From Alteribacter aurantiacus DSM 18675 (lineage in GTDB: Bacteria; Bacillota; Bacilli; Bacillales; Salisediminibacteriaceae): DNA of 64,000 nt. Position 1 is the stretch's first letter. Every line of letters starts with the position of its first letter. Below, one piece after another: positions 51,122 to 60,609 of this stretch. The translations under genes and the position numbers were made by a program. Where the stretch lies: positions 1,302,001 through 1,366,000 of the forward strand of contig NZ_KE386941.1 in NCBI RefSeq assembly GCF_000429705.1, read 5' to 3'. Under the pieces are notes generated by a model. That model saw only the letters and a list, made by a program, of their open reading frames with translations, made no database searches and was not told the DNA's origin.

Positions 51122-51831
51122 GATGTTACCCCCTCTTCAAAGAAAGGGTCTAAAAGAACCTCATTTTTCTTCTCTACCCGCACTTCTACATTATCGTAAA
51201 GGAGCTGATCTACTACACCACCAGTTAAGTTCACTGCCAAGTTCAACTGTTCACTTTCACCAATTGCAGTAATAACAAATGGCGCAAAAGAACGATTACC
51301 GTCAATTTCAATCACAGGACCTATACACTGTATATAAGAGTTTTGGTTAATCCGATGACCATTTACAGCGATCGCCTCTGCCCCGGTAACCAGCAGTTCA
51401 TCAATGACTTTTTGTACGTGCATCTCATGAACGATATAATTGTTTGCATGTTGATCATCCGGAACATAATCTGCATCATCGAGTGTAATTTCGATCCCTT
51501 CTCCTGTAACAGCTACAGCCCCTGTGAGCATTCTTAGCTTGTCCATATCTTCCACTAGGTTAAAATAACGTCTTTCGTGATTGGCTACTTCCTCTTCAAT
51601 CAATTTCATTTCAGACTGAATCAGTCGTAATTCTTCAGTCAAATTACGGTTAACCGATTGCTGCATTAGAATATCGTTTCTTAAATCGTCTTCAACTTTC
51701 CATTGTGAACCAGTATCCGCTCTAAGAGAACGGTCGTCACTTGTTAATTGATACGAAAAGGCGATAATAAAACCAGCAAAGAGGAGCACGAAAGACAAAA
51801 CAACATGTCTACCCTTCACTCTCACCTGCAT
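51118..51831 (-). CDS. ylxW: DUF881 family protein YlxW
   Basis: Paralogue of ylxX: a transmembrane helix (about 9-27), a coiled coil, and the DUF881 domain with VTGEGIEITLDDADYVPDDQHANNYIVHEMHVQ and the conserved LLVTGAEAIAVNGHRINQNSYIQCIGPVI. Start ATG at 51831 (237 aa) follows GAGGGGG; a frame to 51870 would overlap divIB by 62 nt. With this start the overlap is 23 nt. Confidence 0.9.
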   Translation of the reverse strand: MQVRVKGRHVVLSFVLLFAGFIIAFSYQLTSDDRSLRADTGSQWKVEDDLRNDILMQQSVNRNLTEELRLIQSEMKLIEEEVANHERRYFNLVEDMDKLRMLTGAVAVTGEGIEITLDDADYVPDDQHANNYIVHEMHVQKVIDELLVTGAEAIAVNGHRINQNSYIQCIGPVIEIDGNRSFAPFVITAIGESEQLNLAVNLTGGVVDQLLYDNVEVRVEKKNEVLLDPFFEEGVTS

Positions 51832-52600
51832 CTTCCCCCTCAATACTTTCGTCCGTTGTATAGCTTTCAAAATAAGGACTCATTCTCATATGGATAATAC
51901 CCTTAGCATCTCTATCTAATTGGGAAACGATAGTAGGATAAGGGGCGATTCGTTCAGAAAAATTCCCCATCGTTGAATGCACTTCAAACCCATCATTCAT
52001 AAATACCTTTAACTGCTGTGGATCGTTCTCTGCAGGAACAAGATGGACTTCTGAAATACGTTGGTGGAGACCTTCTGGCAGCTTTGTCAATTCAACAGCC
52101 ATCTCTGTTAAAGCATCGTTTTCCAAAAAACCATACATGACCGGTGCGTCATAAGGCCTTTCAGTCCGATCTGTATTAGCCAAAATCCCTCCAGTTTCTA
52201 GCATCGGCAAGTAATCTCCACTCTCGTTTACATACGCAACGCGTGAGTACTCTTCAACAGTCACCACTACCGTATTCGGTAAATGACGTGAAAGAGAGGC
52301 TTCTTTAATTTCAGGGTGTGCTTCGAGACTGTTTACAATGTTACTAGCATCGTATCGCCACATGCTAACATCATCCAATAAATGTGTTAATCCGATTAGC
52401 TCATCATCCATTACGTGTTCATTTCCATATACCTTTACACTCTTCACATAGCTAAAAGAGGATTGAAAATAAATAACAGCAGTCATTAAAAGAAAGAAAC
52501 CACTCACGTAAACAATGAGCCGCCTGTTCGCCCTTTGCTTCCTTTTCTCCTTCAAAGTCGGAATTCGTCCTTCGATCTCAACGACTTTTTTCTCATCCAC
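51809..52600 (-). CDS. divIB: Cell division protein DivIB (FtsQ)
   Basis: Bitopic division protein that stabilises the FtsL-DivIC-PBP2B group. Cytoplasmic part (about 1-26, with basic KEKRKQRANRR), one membrane helix (about 28-47), then a POTRA domain (VKSVKVYGNEHVMDDELIGLT) and the beta domain (HLPNTVVVTVEEYSRVAYV). The tail is acidic (SIEGEDAGESEG). 263 aa, normal for Bacillus. Confidence 0.95.
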   Translation of the reverse strand: MDEKKVVEIEGRIPTLKEKRKQRANRRLIVYVSGFFLLMTAVIYFQSSFSYVKSVKVYGNEHVMDDELIGLTHLLDDVSMWRYDASNIVNSLEAHPEIKEASLSRHLPNTVVVTVEEYSRVAYVNESGDYLPMLETGGILANTDRTERPYDAPVMYGFLENDALTEMAVELTKLPEGLHQRISEVHLVPAENDPQQLKVFMNDGFEVHSTMGNFSERIAPYPTIVSQLDRDAKGIIHMRMSPYFESYTTDESIEGEDAGESEG

Positions 52601-52742
52601 CTACGTTTCTCCCCCCTTTCTTTATCAGATAACTGCATGTTTTTGTTACTATGTTCATCACTTCAAACCATTTATGTTAGTCCAAGCATCCTTGACCATT
52701 GGCAGCCAAAAAGCATTTTCTACGATTCGATTCGATCCGATC

Positions 52743-53645
52743 TCATGCTCGTTGCCCTACCACTTCAACTTCAGTAATTAAGTCAACGTTGTTTCGTTTC
52801 TTTATAGTTTTCTTCACATGGGCAATCAAAGCCAATACATCTTCACACGAGGCCTCGCTTTTGTTAACAATAAAATTGGCATGCATCTCGGATACTTGAG
52901 CACCGCCGATGGTATGTCCTTTTAAGCCAGCTTCCTCAATAAGCTTCCCGGCATGGTTTGGAAGAGGATTACGAAACACGCTGCCGCAACATGGAAAGTT
53001 CCATGGTTGAGTATGACGTCTATAATCTTTGTTCCGTTGCAATATAGCCTTCAACTGTTCTTTATCACCAGCAGTAAGCTCAAGTACCGCTTCCACGCAT
53101 ATCCCTGGATCTTTTTGTAAAATGGATGTTCTGTAAGAGTAGTCAAGGTCTTCCCTGTCTAGCCAGCGAAACGTTCCATCAGGATAGAGAACACGAACTT
53201 TTTTTACAACAGATGACATGTCACTTCCGTGGGCACCTGCGTTCATAAATACGGCCCCACCAACAGTACCTGGGATCCCACCAGCAAACTCCAATCCACC
53301 AAGACCATTTCGACTTGCAATGGTTGCAAGTTTAATCAAAGGATACCCACCACTAACCGTTACTGTTGCTCCTTCTATTTCCATTGGACGAATGGTTTCA
53401 TTGAGCGTAATAACGACACCTACAAAGCCCTTATCAGAGACAAGTAAGTTCGACCCCTTGCCAATCACAAACCACTCTACTTGCTCCCGTGTAATGATCT
53501 GCATAGCTTTTTCCAGCGAAGTGATGTCACGAGGAGAGAATACGACGCTCGCTGGTCCCCCAATTTTCCAGGTTGTGTATTTCTTTAAGGGTTCGTGTGT
53601 TTTTACCTCCCCATGCGTTGATAGCTCCTTTACAAGCTGTTCCAC
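52743..53645 (-). CDS. murB: UDP-N-acetylenolpyruvoylglucosamine reductase MurB
   Basis: FAD enzyme that reduces UDP-GlcNAc-enolpyruvate to UDP-MurNAc. Seen: the FAD site FVIGKGSNLLVSDKGFVGVVI, GGLEFAGGIPGTVGGAVFMNAGA, SYRTSIL, the catalytic Ser region FPCCGSVFRNP and LIEEAGLKG. 300 aa, type IIa. Here it follows a strong terminator and a 500-bp gap in place of murG, so it opens a separate unit from the spoVE side of the cluster. Confidence 0.97.
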   Translation of the reverse strand: MEQLVKELSTHGEVKTHEPLKKYTTWKIGGPASVVFSPRDITSLEKAMQIITREQVEWFVIGKGSNLLVSDKGFVGVVITLNETIRPMEIEGATVTVSGGYPLIKLATIASRNGLGGLEFAGGIPGTVGGAVFMNAGAHGSDMSSVVKKVRVLYPDGTFRWLDREDLDYSYRTSILQKDPGICVEAVLELTAGDKEQLKAILQRNKDYRRHTQPWNFPCCGSVFRNPLPNHAGKLIEEAGLKGHTIGGAQVSEMHANFIVNKSEASCEDVLALIAHVKKTIKKRNNVDLITEVEVVGQRA

Positions 53646-54090
53646 TCGAAAACCCCCTCCATTCTTTTAAATTGCCAATTTTCATTGTTTAGAAGATTTC
53701 CACTTTGTAAATACTGAATTTGTCTTATTTCCTGTGTGAATTCTACTTATTATTATAGCTTAAAAATGTTTAACTTGATATGTGTTATGAAAAAAGTGGA
53801 TATATTTTTTACTGACGAATTAGAAGGTTTTCCGACTCTCTCTGACGGCTTTTGCACGCAAAGGGTTGTAAAAAATTCGTAACTGGACGATTAGTACAGG
53901 ATCACTTTGATAACCCCCTCTTAGTTGGGAACGTTTTAGCTCTAAAGGGTTTTCATAAGGCTATTCCCGTATAGATTGTGGCTTTTTAATATCATTCTGC
54001 AAGACCTAACTCTCAATATCATTCTAAGGATGCCAAGACTTAGGCTTTAACGCTCTAAAGAATACTACCAACTAACTCACCCTCTCAAAC
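53646..54090. other. Non-coding stretch in the place of murG
   Basis: About 445 bp between the spoVE terminator and murB, where B. subtilis has murG. No frame shows the MurG glycosyltransferase motifs on either strand. A TATAAT element at 53752-53757 on the minus strand may be part of the murB promoter. The 11-mer AATATCATTCT occurs twice, at 53988-53998 and 54015-54025. Confidence 0.6.
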
Positions 54091-54133
54091 AAAAGGCGCT
54101 TTAAAAGTGAGATCCACTTTTAAAGCGCCTTTT
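54091..54133 (-). terminator. Strong terminator after spoVE
   Basis: Long nearly perfect stem (AAAAGGCGCTTTAAAAGTG with CACTTTTAAAGCGCCTTTT) with a short loop and T-run on the minus strand. It splits the dcw cluster between spoVE and murB. Confidence 0.95.
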
Positions 54134-54143
54134 GGCTGTTTAT

Positions 54144-55253
54144 TTACGTTTTTGCGTAGCGACTAACGCTCAAGAGAACACCTACAGAAGAAAGCATTAG
54201 TGTAAGAGACGACCCGCCGTAACTTAGTAGTGGTAAGGTAATGCCTGTTACCGGCATCAGTCCTGTTACTACGCCAACATTAATCATGACTTGGATGGCG
54301 ATCATTCCGATAATTCCAGTTGCAAGAAAAGTACCAAACAAATCAGGAGCATGCAATGCAATTCTTAGGCCTCGCCACAATAAAATGGCGAATAACAAAA
54401 GGACGAACGTTCCACCAATAAATCCAAGCTCTTCCGCTAAAATAGCAAAAATAAAATCTGTTTGGGGCTCTGGCAAATAAAAATACTTTTGTCTGCTCTC
54501 ACCGAGCCCAAGCCCTAGAAATCCTCCAGGACCAATGGCATAGAGTGATTGAATAATTTGAAATCCACTTCCCAATGGGTCTTGCCAAGGATCGAGAAAA
54601 GATACGATCCTCTTTAAGCGATACGGTGCTGACAAGATTAAGCCAACAAGTCCACCAAGCCCAAGCATCCCGATAACGGCAAAGTGAGAGATTCTAGCAC
54701 CGGCAATAAAAAGCATGACTACACATGTTAGCATCATAACCATCCCAGTACCCAAATCCGGCTGAAGCATAATTAATCCAAAAGCCACTACCGCCAGTCC
54801 GAGTGTTGGGAAAAGACCCTTCTTCCATGTGGTCACATGTTTTTGATGTTCTGATAAGTATTTTGCTAGAAACACTATCATTGCCATCTTCATAAATTCT
54901 GATGGTTGAATAGAGAAAGCACCTACTCCTAGCCAGCTTTGCGCTCCTCCTCGAACTAAACCTACTCCTGGTATTAACACGAGTATGAGAAGAGCAAAAC
55001 AAATGATCATCAGCACTTTAGCCCAAGAGCGCCAAGCCCAATAATCCACATGCATTAAAAAGATCATTGCCACTAAGCCGAGCCCCGCAAAGAACAACTG
55101 CCTTTTCAAAAAGAAGAAAGAGTCGTCAAATTTAAATTCAGCCCATACGGCACTCGCACTGTATACCATAATCATGCCAATGATCAGGAGCCCAATGGTT
55201 GCGGCAATCAAAATAAAATCCGGTGTTGTTTTTGTTTTCGGCAATAGAGACAC
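54144..55253 (-). CDS. spoVE: SEDS-family glycosyltransferase SpoVE (FtsW-like)
   Basis: SEDS peptidoglycan polymerase for spore cortex, partner of SpoVD; about ten membrane helices. Seen: ASAVWAEFKFDDSFFFLKRQ near helix 2, GVGAFSIQPSEFMKMAMIVFLA, LLQPDLGTGMVM-type ELQPDLG site (LMLQPDLGTGMVMML), and VGVVTGLMPVTGITLPLLSYGGSS. 369 aa. Start is GTG at 55253. In B. subtilis murG follows it; here a terminator does. Confidence 0.93.
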   Translation of the reverse strand: MSLLPKTKTTPDFILIAATIGLLIIGMIMVYSASAVWAEFKFDDSFFFLKRQLFFAGLGLVAMIFLMHVDYWAWRSWAKVLMIICFALLILVLIPGVGLVRGGAQSWLGVGAFSIQPSEFMKMAMIVFLAKYLSEHQKHVTTWKKGLFPTLGLAVVAFGLIMLQPDLGTGMVMMLTCVVMLFIAGARISHFAVIGMLGLGGLVGLILSAPYRLKRIVSFLDPWQDPLGSGFQIIQSLYAIGPGGFLGLGLGESRQKYFYLPEPQTDFIFAILAEELGFIGGTFVLLLFAILLWRGLRIALHAPDLFGTFLATGIIGMIAIQVMINVGVVTGLMPVTGITLPLLSYGGSSLTLMLSSVGVLLSVSRYAKT

Positions 55254-55309
55254 CCCAGCCTTCTTATTCTCTACTACCGATTGTATGACCGGATTGGGAC
55301 AAACATGAC

Positions 55310-56662
55310 TTAGCTGTCGATCTTTTCAATCGCTGCCATAAAGCGATCTCCTCTTTCTTCAAATGTTTTAAACTGATCCCAACTTGCACATGCAGGAGAC
55401 AACAATAACACGTCACCTTCGTTTGATAGCTCATAAGCCTTTGGAACTGCTTCATCAAGCGTGTTAACCTCTATAACTTTCGCACCGGTATCCTTCGCCA
55501 CCCTTGAAATTTTTTCTTTTGTCTCACCATACGTTACGACCCCATGAACGCCCTTAAGCCAAGGAGCAAGCTCATCAAATTCATTGCCGCGGTTTAAGCC
55601 ACCTGCAATGAGGACTACAGGTTGATCAAAAGCTTTAAGAGCCGTGATCGTTGCAGGTATATTGGTCGCTTTTGAATTATTATATATAGCTCGTCCGTTC
55701 AAATTTTTAACAAATTGCAATCGGTGCTTCACCCCTGTGAATGACTTCAGAACCGAAGCGATTTCTTTTTTATCTACACCATAAAAACTCGCAACAAGGG
55801 CAGCTGCAAGAGCATTTTCAATATTATGATCTCCTGGGAGACTCATTTCTTCTTTATGAAGGATGGCTTCTCCATTAACGACAAGGTACCCATCCGTTAA
55901 AGATGCCCCTTCACTAAAATGTTCCTTTACAGAAAAAGGACACTTAACTCCTTTTGCTTCTTTCACGAGCTCTCGAACGGTTGGATCGTCGTAGTTATAG
56001 ACGATTACGCTCGTTTCATCTGTATTCTCAAACAGTCTACCTTTGGCTTTAGCATAGGCTGTTGAATCCCCATGATAGTCCAAATGAGCATCAATAATGT
56101 TTAATAATACACCTACTTGAGGCTTGAACGTCGTAATGCCCATCAATTGAAAACTGGAAAGTTCCGTGACCATAACATCGTTCTTTGTTGCACCTTGAGC
56201 AACTTCACAACTGACCTTGCCAATGTTACCGGCAATGAGTGGCTTGCGGGGTCCACGGGCGAGCATGTCGTAAATGAGCGTCGTTGTCGTTGTTTTCCCA
56301 TTTGATCCTGTAATACCCACAATCGGAGCCTCACTGATTTGATAGGCAAGCTCCACTTCCGTAATGACGGGGATATTCAACGACATAGCTTTTTCAATCA
56401 AGGGATTGTCATAGCGAATACCCGGATTTTTTACAATACACGCTAATCCTTTATGCACGAGTGAAAGCGGATGTTTTCCACACACTACCGTGCACCCTAG
56501 ACTTTCAAGCCCTCTTGCGGCTTCATTTTCCTCAAGAGGCTTTTGGTCATTTACCGTCACTTTTGCACCTAGGTTAAACAACAATTCCGCTGCTGCCGTT
56601 CCACTTTTCGCAAGACCGAGAACTAGAACGTCTTTACCTTTATACTTCGTTACCTCTCTCAT
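55310..56662 (-). CDS. murD: UDP-N-acetylmuramoylalanine-D-glutamate ligase MurD
   Basis: Adds D-glutamate to UDP-MurNAc-L-Ala. The N-terminal Rossmann part (VLVLGLAKSGTAAAELLFNLG) precedes the central ATP domain with P-loop VGITGSNGKTTTTTLIYDML, conserved NIIDAHLDYHG, and the C-terminal domain with YNNSKATNIPATITAL and LLLSPACASWDQFKTFEERG. 450 aa. It starts right at the mraY stop. Confidence 0.97.
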   Translation of the reverse strand: MREVTKYKGKDVLVLGLAKSGTAAAELLFNLGAKVTVNDQKPLEENEAARGLESLGCTVVCGKHPLSLVHKGLACIVKNPGIRYDNPLIEKAMSLNIPVITEVELAYQISEAPIVGITGSNGKTTTTTLIYDMLARGPRKPLIAGNIGKVSCEVAQGATKNDVMVTELSSFQLMGITTFKPQVGVLLNIIDAHLDYHGDSTAYAKAKGRLFENTDETSVIVYNYDDPTVRELVKEAKGVKCPFSVKEHFSEGASLTDGYLVVNGEAILHKEEMSLPGDHNIENALAAALVASFYGVDKKEIASVLKSFTGVKHRLQFVKNLNGRAIYNNSKATNIPATITALKAFDQPVVLIAGGLNRGNEFDELAPWLKGVHGVVTYGETKEKISRVAKDTGAKVIEVNTLDEAVPKAYELSNEGDVLLLSPACASWDQFKTFEERGDRFMAAIEKIDS

Positions 56663-57637
56663 TTATAACCACACCTCTAAGTAGATTCCAGCTGTTGCAA
56701 ATAAAATACCAACCAGCCAAAACGTCACAACAACGCGCCATTCACTCCAGCCGGATAATTCATAATGGTGATGTAGCGGACTCATCTTAAACACTCGCTT
56801 ACCCCTAAGTTTAAATGATGCCACTTGAATAATAACGCTCAGCGTTTCAATAACAAACACGCCACCAATAATGACTAATAGCAATTCAGTTTTAGTGAGG
56901 ATGGCGATCGCACCAATGGCGCCACCTAACGCTAGAGATCCTGTGTCACCCATAAATACTTTTGCAGGGTGCGCATTAAATACGAGAAACCCGAGAACAG
57001 CCCCTACAATGGCTACACTAAACAAAGAAACGGTATACATGGAAGCAGCATAAGCAACGATCGCAAAGGCACCGAAAGCAACAGCTGATGTTCCAGCCAC
57101 AAGACCGTCAAGCCCATCAGTTAAGTTCACTGCATTTGAAGCACCGACTAAGATCACAATGATAAGTGGTAAATAAAGCCAACCAATATCAAAGCCAACG
57201 TTTGTACCCGGAATGAATATTTCTGTTGATAAACCGGATTGGAGTAAAACGATATAGAAAATGACTGAAATCACAATTTGGCCTAACGCTTTTTGAAGAG
57301 AAGTTAATCCGAGATTGCGTTTTTTTACTACTTTAATAAAGTCATCCAAAAATCCTAATAAACCAAATCCAAGAGTGACGAGTAGAACTAAAAAGATTTC
57401 TACATTAAGAGAATGAAACTGTGCTCCTATAATCAACGTTGTTACTACGATGGATAGAATAATCATAATTCCGCCCATTGTAGGAGTTCCTGTTTTTTTC
57501 TGGTGTGACTTAGGACCTTCATCTCGGATGCTTTGCCCGAACTTCAACCGTCGTAAAAACGGAATGAAAATCGGCGAAAGTACTACCGTAATTAAAAAAC
57601 TCATAATAAGTGCGAATAATAAACCTTGTTCCAACAT
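56663..57637 (-). CDS. mraY: Phospho-N-acetylmuramoyl-pentapeptide transferase MraY
   Basis: Integral membrane enzyme that moves phospho-MurNAc-pentapeptide to undecaprenyl phosphate, giving lipid I. About ten helices and the catalytic motifs are visible: the Asp pair in LGFLDDFIKVVKKRN, NAVNLTDGLDGLVAG, FMGDTGSLALGG and the histidine loop MSPLHHHYELSGWSE. 324 aa, the expected length. Confidence 0.97.
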   Translation of the reverse strand: MLEQGLLFALIMSFLITVVLSPIFIPFLRRLKFGQSIRDEGPKSHQKKTGTPTMGGIMIILSIVVTTLIIGAQFHSLNVEIFLVLLVTLGFGLLGFLDDFIKVVKKRNLGLTSLQKALGQIVISVIFYIVLLQSGLSTEIFIPGTNVGFDIGWLYLPLIIVILVGASNAVNLTDGLDGLVAGTSAVAFGAFAIVAYAASMYTVSLFSVAIVGAVLGFLVFNAHPAKVFMGDTGSLALGGAIGAIAILTKTELLLVIIGGVFVIETLSVIIQVASFKLRGKRVFKMSPLHHHYELSGWSEWRVVVTFWLVGILFATAGIYLEVWL

Positions 57638-57684
57638 TGAAGGAACCCCTTTCTACTTGCGCAATCGTAACTGCATTTCTTGTT

Positions 57685-59049
57685 TTATTGTAATGGTTCA
57701 ATATATTGTTCGAATTTCAACCCGCGTGACGCTTTGAAAAGGTAAACGGTACCTTGGTCGTGCAAGGAAGCAAGATAGTTGTTTGCCTCTTCTTTATCCG
57801 TAAAGTGATTAAGCTGAGCGTCGAGGTTTCCTTCTTCTTTAAGAGCATCCGCAATCCAAGATGCCTTTTTGCCTATGGTTACCACATGAGTACACGAACC
57901 GGGAATATGGGTGGCCACAGAACGATGTAGCTGTTCCTCTTCATCACCAAGTTCCAGCATGTCACCTAATACCAAGACCTTTTTTGTATAGCCTTCCATT
58001 TTCTTTAACGTTTCAATCGCCGCAACCATGGAAGTAGGACTTGCATTATAAGCATCATTGATTAATAAGGCCCCTTTGCTTGACTTGAGCCTTTCCATTC
58101 GCATTCCTGATAGTTTTAAATTCAAAAGGCCACGACGCACATCTTCATCCGTTAGTCCGAGGTGTGCTCCAAGCGCTAAAGCATAAAGGGCATTTTTCAC
58201 GTTATGAGCTCCAAGTACGGGGAGTTCGAAATCCCCACTTATTCCCTTCACCGAAAACGTTACCCCACCTGACGTATTAACAAATCGTTCTGCCATAAAT
58301 AGTGCTTCGCTACTAAATCCACAAGAGATGACACTTGTCTTCCATTCCCGATCAAGTAAAGGCTCATCTGCGTCTAAAATGAGTACACCACTAGCTTTCA
58401 TCCCATCTACGATTTCACCTTTCGCTTGTGCAATACCTTCTCGAGAACCAAGGTGTTCGATATGCGATTCACCAATATTAGTGATCACTCCATAGTGTGG
58501 ATTGACCATTTGACTGAGAAAAGAGATCTCACCCTTATGATTCATCCCCATTTCACAAACAAGAATATCTGAATCCAAAGGCATCTTCAAAACCGTCAAA
58601 GGAAGCCCAATATGGTTATTGAAGTTCCCTCCCGTTTTATGAACGTTGAATCTTTCCCCCAATACTTGGGCGATCATGTCCTTCGTTGTAGTTTTGCCAT
58701 TGGATCCCGTCACCCCAATGATAGTAGGGTCTACTTCATTTAAGTAAGCTTTAGCAAGGTCTTGTAACGCTTCAAGGGTATCCGATACAAAGTAGACAGG
58801 AAAGTCAGGCGGAAGATCATTGGGTAAGGAAAGACCTTCCTTCCACAGGGTTCCTTTTGCACCGTTCTCAATAGCTTGATTAATAAATTGGTGCCCATCA
58901 AAACGGTCCCCAACAATGGGAACGTACAAGGCCCCTTCAAGCAGTGTACGCGTATCGATGCTCACACCGTTAAAGCTCTTTGGGGTCTGACCTTGAGCAG
59001 AATTTGAGATTTTTCTTACAATAGCAGGATTAAGATTAAGCATTTCCAT
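57685..59049 (-). CDS. murF: UDP-MurNAc-tripeptide-D-Ala-D-Ala ligase MurF
   Basis: Adds D-Ala-D-Ala to the UDP-MurNAc-tripeptide. P-loop VTGSNGKTTTKDMIAQVLG, Mur ligase motifs CEMGMNHKGEISFLS, ESHIEHLGSREGIAQAKGEI, and LLINDAYNASPTSMVAAI at the active-site end. 454 aa. ATG at 59049 with GGAGG 9 nt upstream overlaps murE by 14 nt. In B. subtilis murF is elsewhere (next to ddl), so its place in the cluster here is the common ancestral arrangement. Confidence 0.96.
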   Translation of the reverse strand: MEMLNLNPAIVRKISNSAQGQTPKSFNGVSIDTRTLLEGALYVPIVGDRFDGHQFINQAIENGAKGTLWKEGLSLPNDLPPDFPVYFVSDTLEALQDLAKAYLNEVDPTIIGVTGSNGKTTTKDMIAQVLGERFNVHKTGGNFNNHIGLPLTVLKMPLDSDILVCEMGMNHKGEISFLSQMVNPHYGVITNIGESHIEHLGSREGIAQAKGEIVDGMKASGVLILDADEPLLDREWKTSVISCGFSSEALFMAERFVNTSGGVTFSVKGISGDFELPVLGAHNVKNALYALALGAHLGLTDEDVRRGLLNLKLSGMRMERLKSSKGALLINDAYNASPTSMVAAIETLKKMEGYTKKVLVLGDMLELGDEEEQLHRSVATHIPGSCTHVVTIGKKASWIADALKEEGNLDAQLNHFTDKEEANNYLASLHDQGTVYLFKASRGLKFEQYIEPLQ

Positions 59050-60520
59050 TGGTTAACGCCTCCAATGCTTGTTTTGCTACTTGACGATCATCAAAATCAT
59101 ACGTATGTTCACCGATAATTTGATATGTTTCATGCCCTTTACCTGCAATCAATACCACATCTTTGGCAGTTGCCCGTTGAACAGCCTTTTCAATCGCTTC
59201 TTTTCGATCCACAATCACATCGTAATGATCCGATTCCATCCCGGCTTTCATATCTTCAAGGATTTGTACAGGGTCCTCCGAGCGAGGGTTATCAGAAGTT
59301 AAAAACACAAAGTCGCTTTGTTGATCGGCAACCTTCGCCATTTGCGGTCGCTTCGTACGATCTCGGTCTCCACCACAACCTATGACAGTGTAAACTTTCC
59401 CTGTTGCAAATTCATTAATGGTTTCAAGGACATTTTCAAGACTATCTGGAGTATGAGCATAATCAACCAAAACAGTAAAAGGGTCTTCATCACTCGTTAC
59501 CTTCTCAATTCTACCTGAAACTCCACGTACCTCCTCCAAGCTTTTAATCACTTGTGATAAAGGAATCCCCGAAGGTCGTACAGCAGCAATAGCGGCTAGA
59601 GCATTATAAACACTGAATTTCCCTACCATATTTAGACGAATAGGCAAGCTTTCTTCCGGGGTTTTCACAACAAACCTTGATCCACCTTCATCAAACGATA
59701 GGTTTTCAGCTGTAATCTCTGCATCCTTTTCAATGGCGTATTGAATAACAGGGGCAGCTGTCATTTTTAATAGTTCTTCAGAGGCTTCATCATCCCCGTT
59801 TAAAACAGCTAACGTGGTTTGATCAGGATAGTACCCATTACCCAGCTGGGCAAATAGAAGCCCTTTAGCTCGTAGATACTTTTCCATCGTTTCATGATAG
59901 TCCAAGTGGTCTTGAGATAGATTCGTGAACACAGCAACATCATAATGACACCCGTGTACACGTCCCATTTCAAGGGCATGTGAAGACACTTCCATGACTA
60001 CACTGTTACAGCCGGCCTCTTTCATTTGATTGAATGTTTGTTGCAACGGTAGGGATTCCGGTGTAGTATTTTGCACTGGAAGTTCTTTACCACCAAAACG
60101 AGTGTACATCGTCCCAATCATACCCGTTTCTTTCTTTGCATCAGTCAAGATTTTTTCAATAAGGTGAGCCGTTGTCGTTTTACCGTTCGTTCCCGTGACT
60201 CCGATAAGGTGCATATTAAGAGTGGGGTAATTGAAAAAACGGTTCGCAATTAAAGCCATCGCCCTTTTAGAGTCTTTCACCAAGATCTGAGGAACCTCAG
60301 TGTCCAGCCTCTCTTCCGCAATGATCGCAACTGCCCCTTTGTTTACAGCATCTTTAAAAAATCGATGCCCATCCACTGTAAAGCCTCGAACACAAATAAA
60401 TAGTCCGTTTTGCGCTACTTCCCTGGAATCCATATGAACAGATTCAATCATTGGATCTTCTTTACCTATGTAATCGTAATAAGGCAGGCATTCGATAAGT
60501 GATTTTAATTTCATTGACAT
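59036..60520 (-). CDS. murE: UDP-MurNAc-L-Ala-D-Glu-meso-DAP ligase MurE
   Basis: Adds meso-diaminopimelate to the stem peptide. P-loop GVTGTNGKTTTAHLIEKIL, carbamylated-Lys region YHETMEKYLRAKGLLF, and the substrate-selecting motif DNPRSEDP. DNPRxE is typical of meso-DAP-specific MurE, which predicts DAP-type peptidoglycan here. I start at ATG 60520 because GAGGG lies 8 nt upstream. 494 aa. Confidence 0.97.
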   Translation of the reverse strand: MSMKLKSLIECLPYYDYIGKEDPMIESVHMDSREVAQNGLFICVRGFTVDGHRFFKDAVNKGAVAIIAEERLDTEVPQILVKDSKRAMALIANRFFNYPTLNMHLIGVTGTNGKTTTAHLIEKILTDAKKETGMIGTMYTRFGGKELPVQNTTPESLPLQQTFNQMKEAGCNSVVMEVSSHALEMGRVHGCHYDVAVFTNLSQDHLDYHETMEKYLRAKGLLFAQLGNGYYPDQTTLAVLNGDDEASEELLKMTAAPVIQYAIEKDAEITAENLSFDEGGSRFVVKTPEESLPIRLNMVGKFSVYNALAAIAAVRPSGIPLSQVIKSLEEVRGVSGRIEKVTSDEDPFTVLVDYAHTPDSLENVLETINEFATGKVYTVIGCGGDRDRTKRPQMAKVADQQSDFVFLTSDNPRSEDPVQILEDMKAGMESDHYDVIVDRKEAIEKAVQRATAKDVVLIAGKGHETYQIIGEHTYDFDDRQVAKQALEALTNGNA

Positions 60521-60559
60521 ATGTATATCCCTCATTTCAATTCTTCAAAACAGATGGTG

Positions 60560-60585
60560 CAGGAGGAGAGAGCCCTCTCCTCCTG
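60560..60585 (-). other. Hairpin between spoVD and murE
   Basis: CAGGAGGAGAG pairs with CTCTCCTCCTG across a 4-nt loop (11-bp perfect stem, GC-rich). No T-run follows, so it is more likely an RNA-stability or processing hairpin than a terminator. Confidence 0.5.
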
Positions 60586-60609
60586 ATTTGAAAATGCACC
60601 GTTACCATT

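Noticed and set aside
53646..54090. Possible remnant of murG
   Set aside because: I read the stretch in all frames and saw no MurG motif; it cannot be called a pseudogene.
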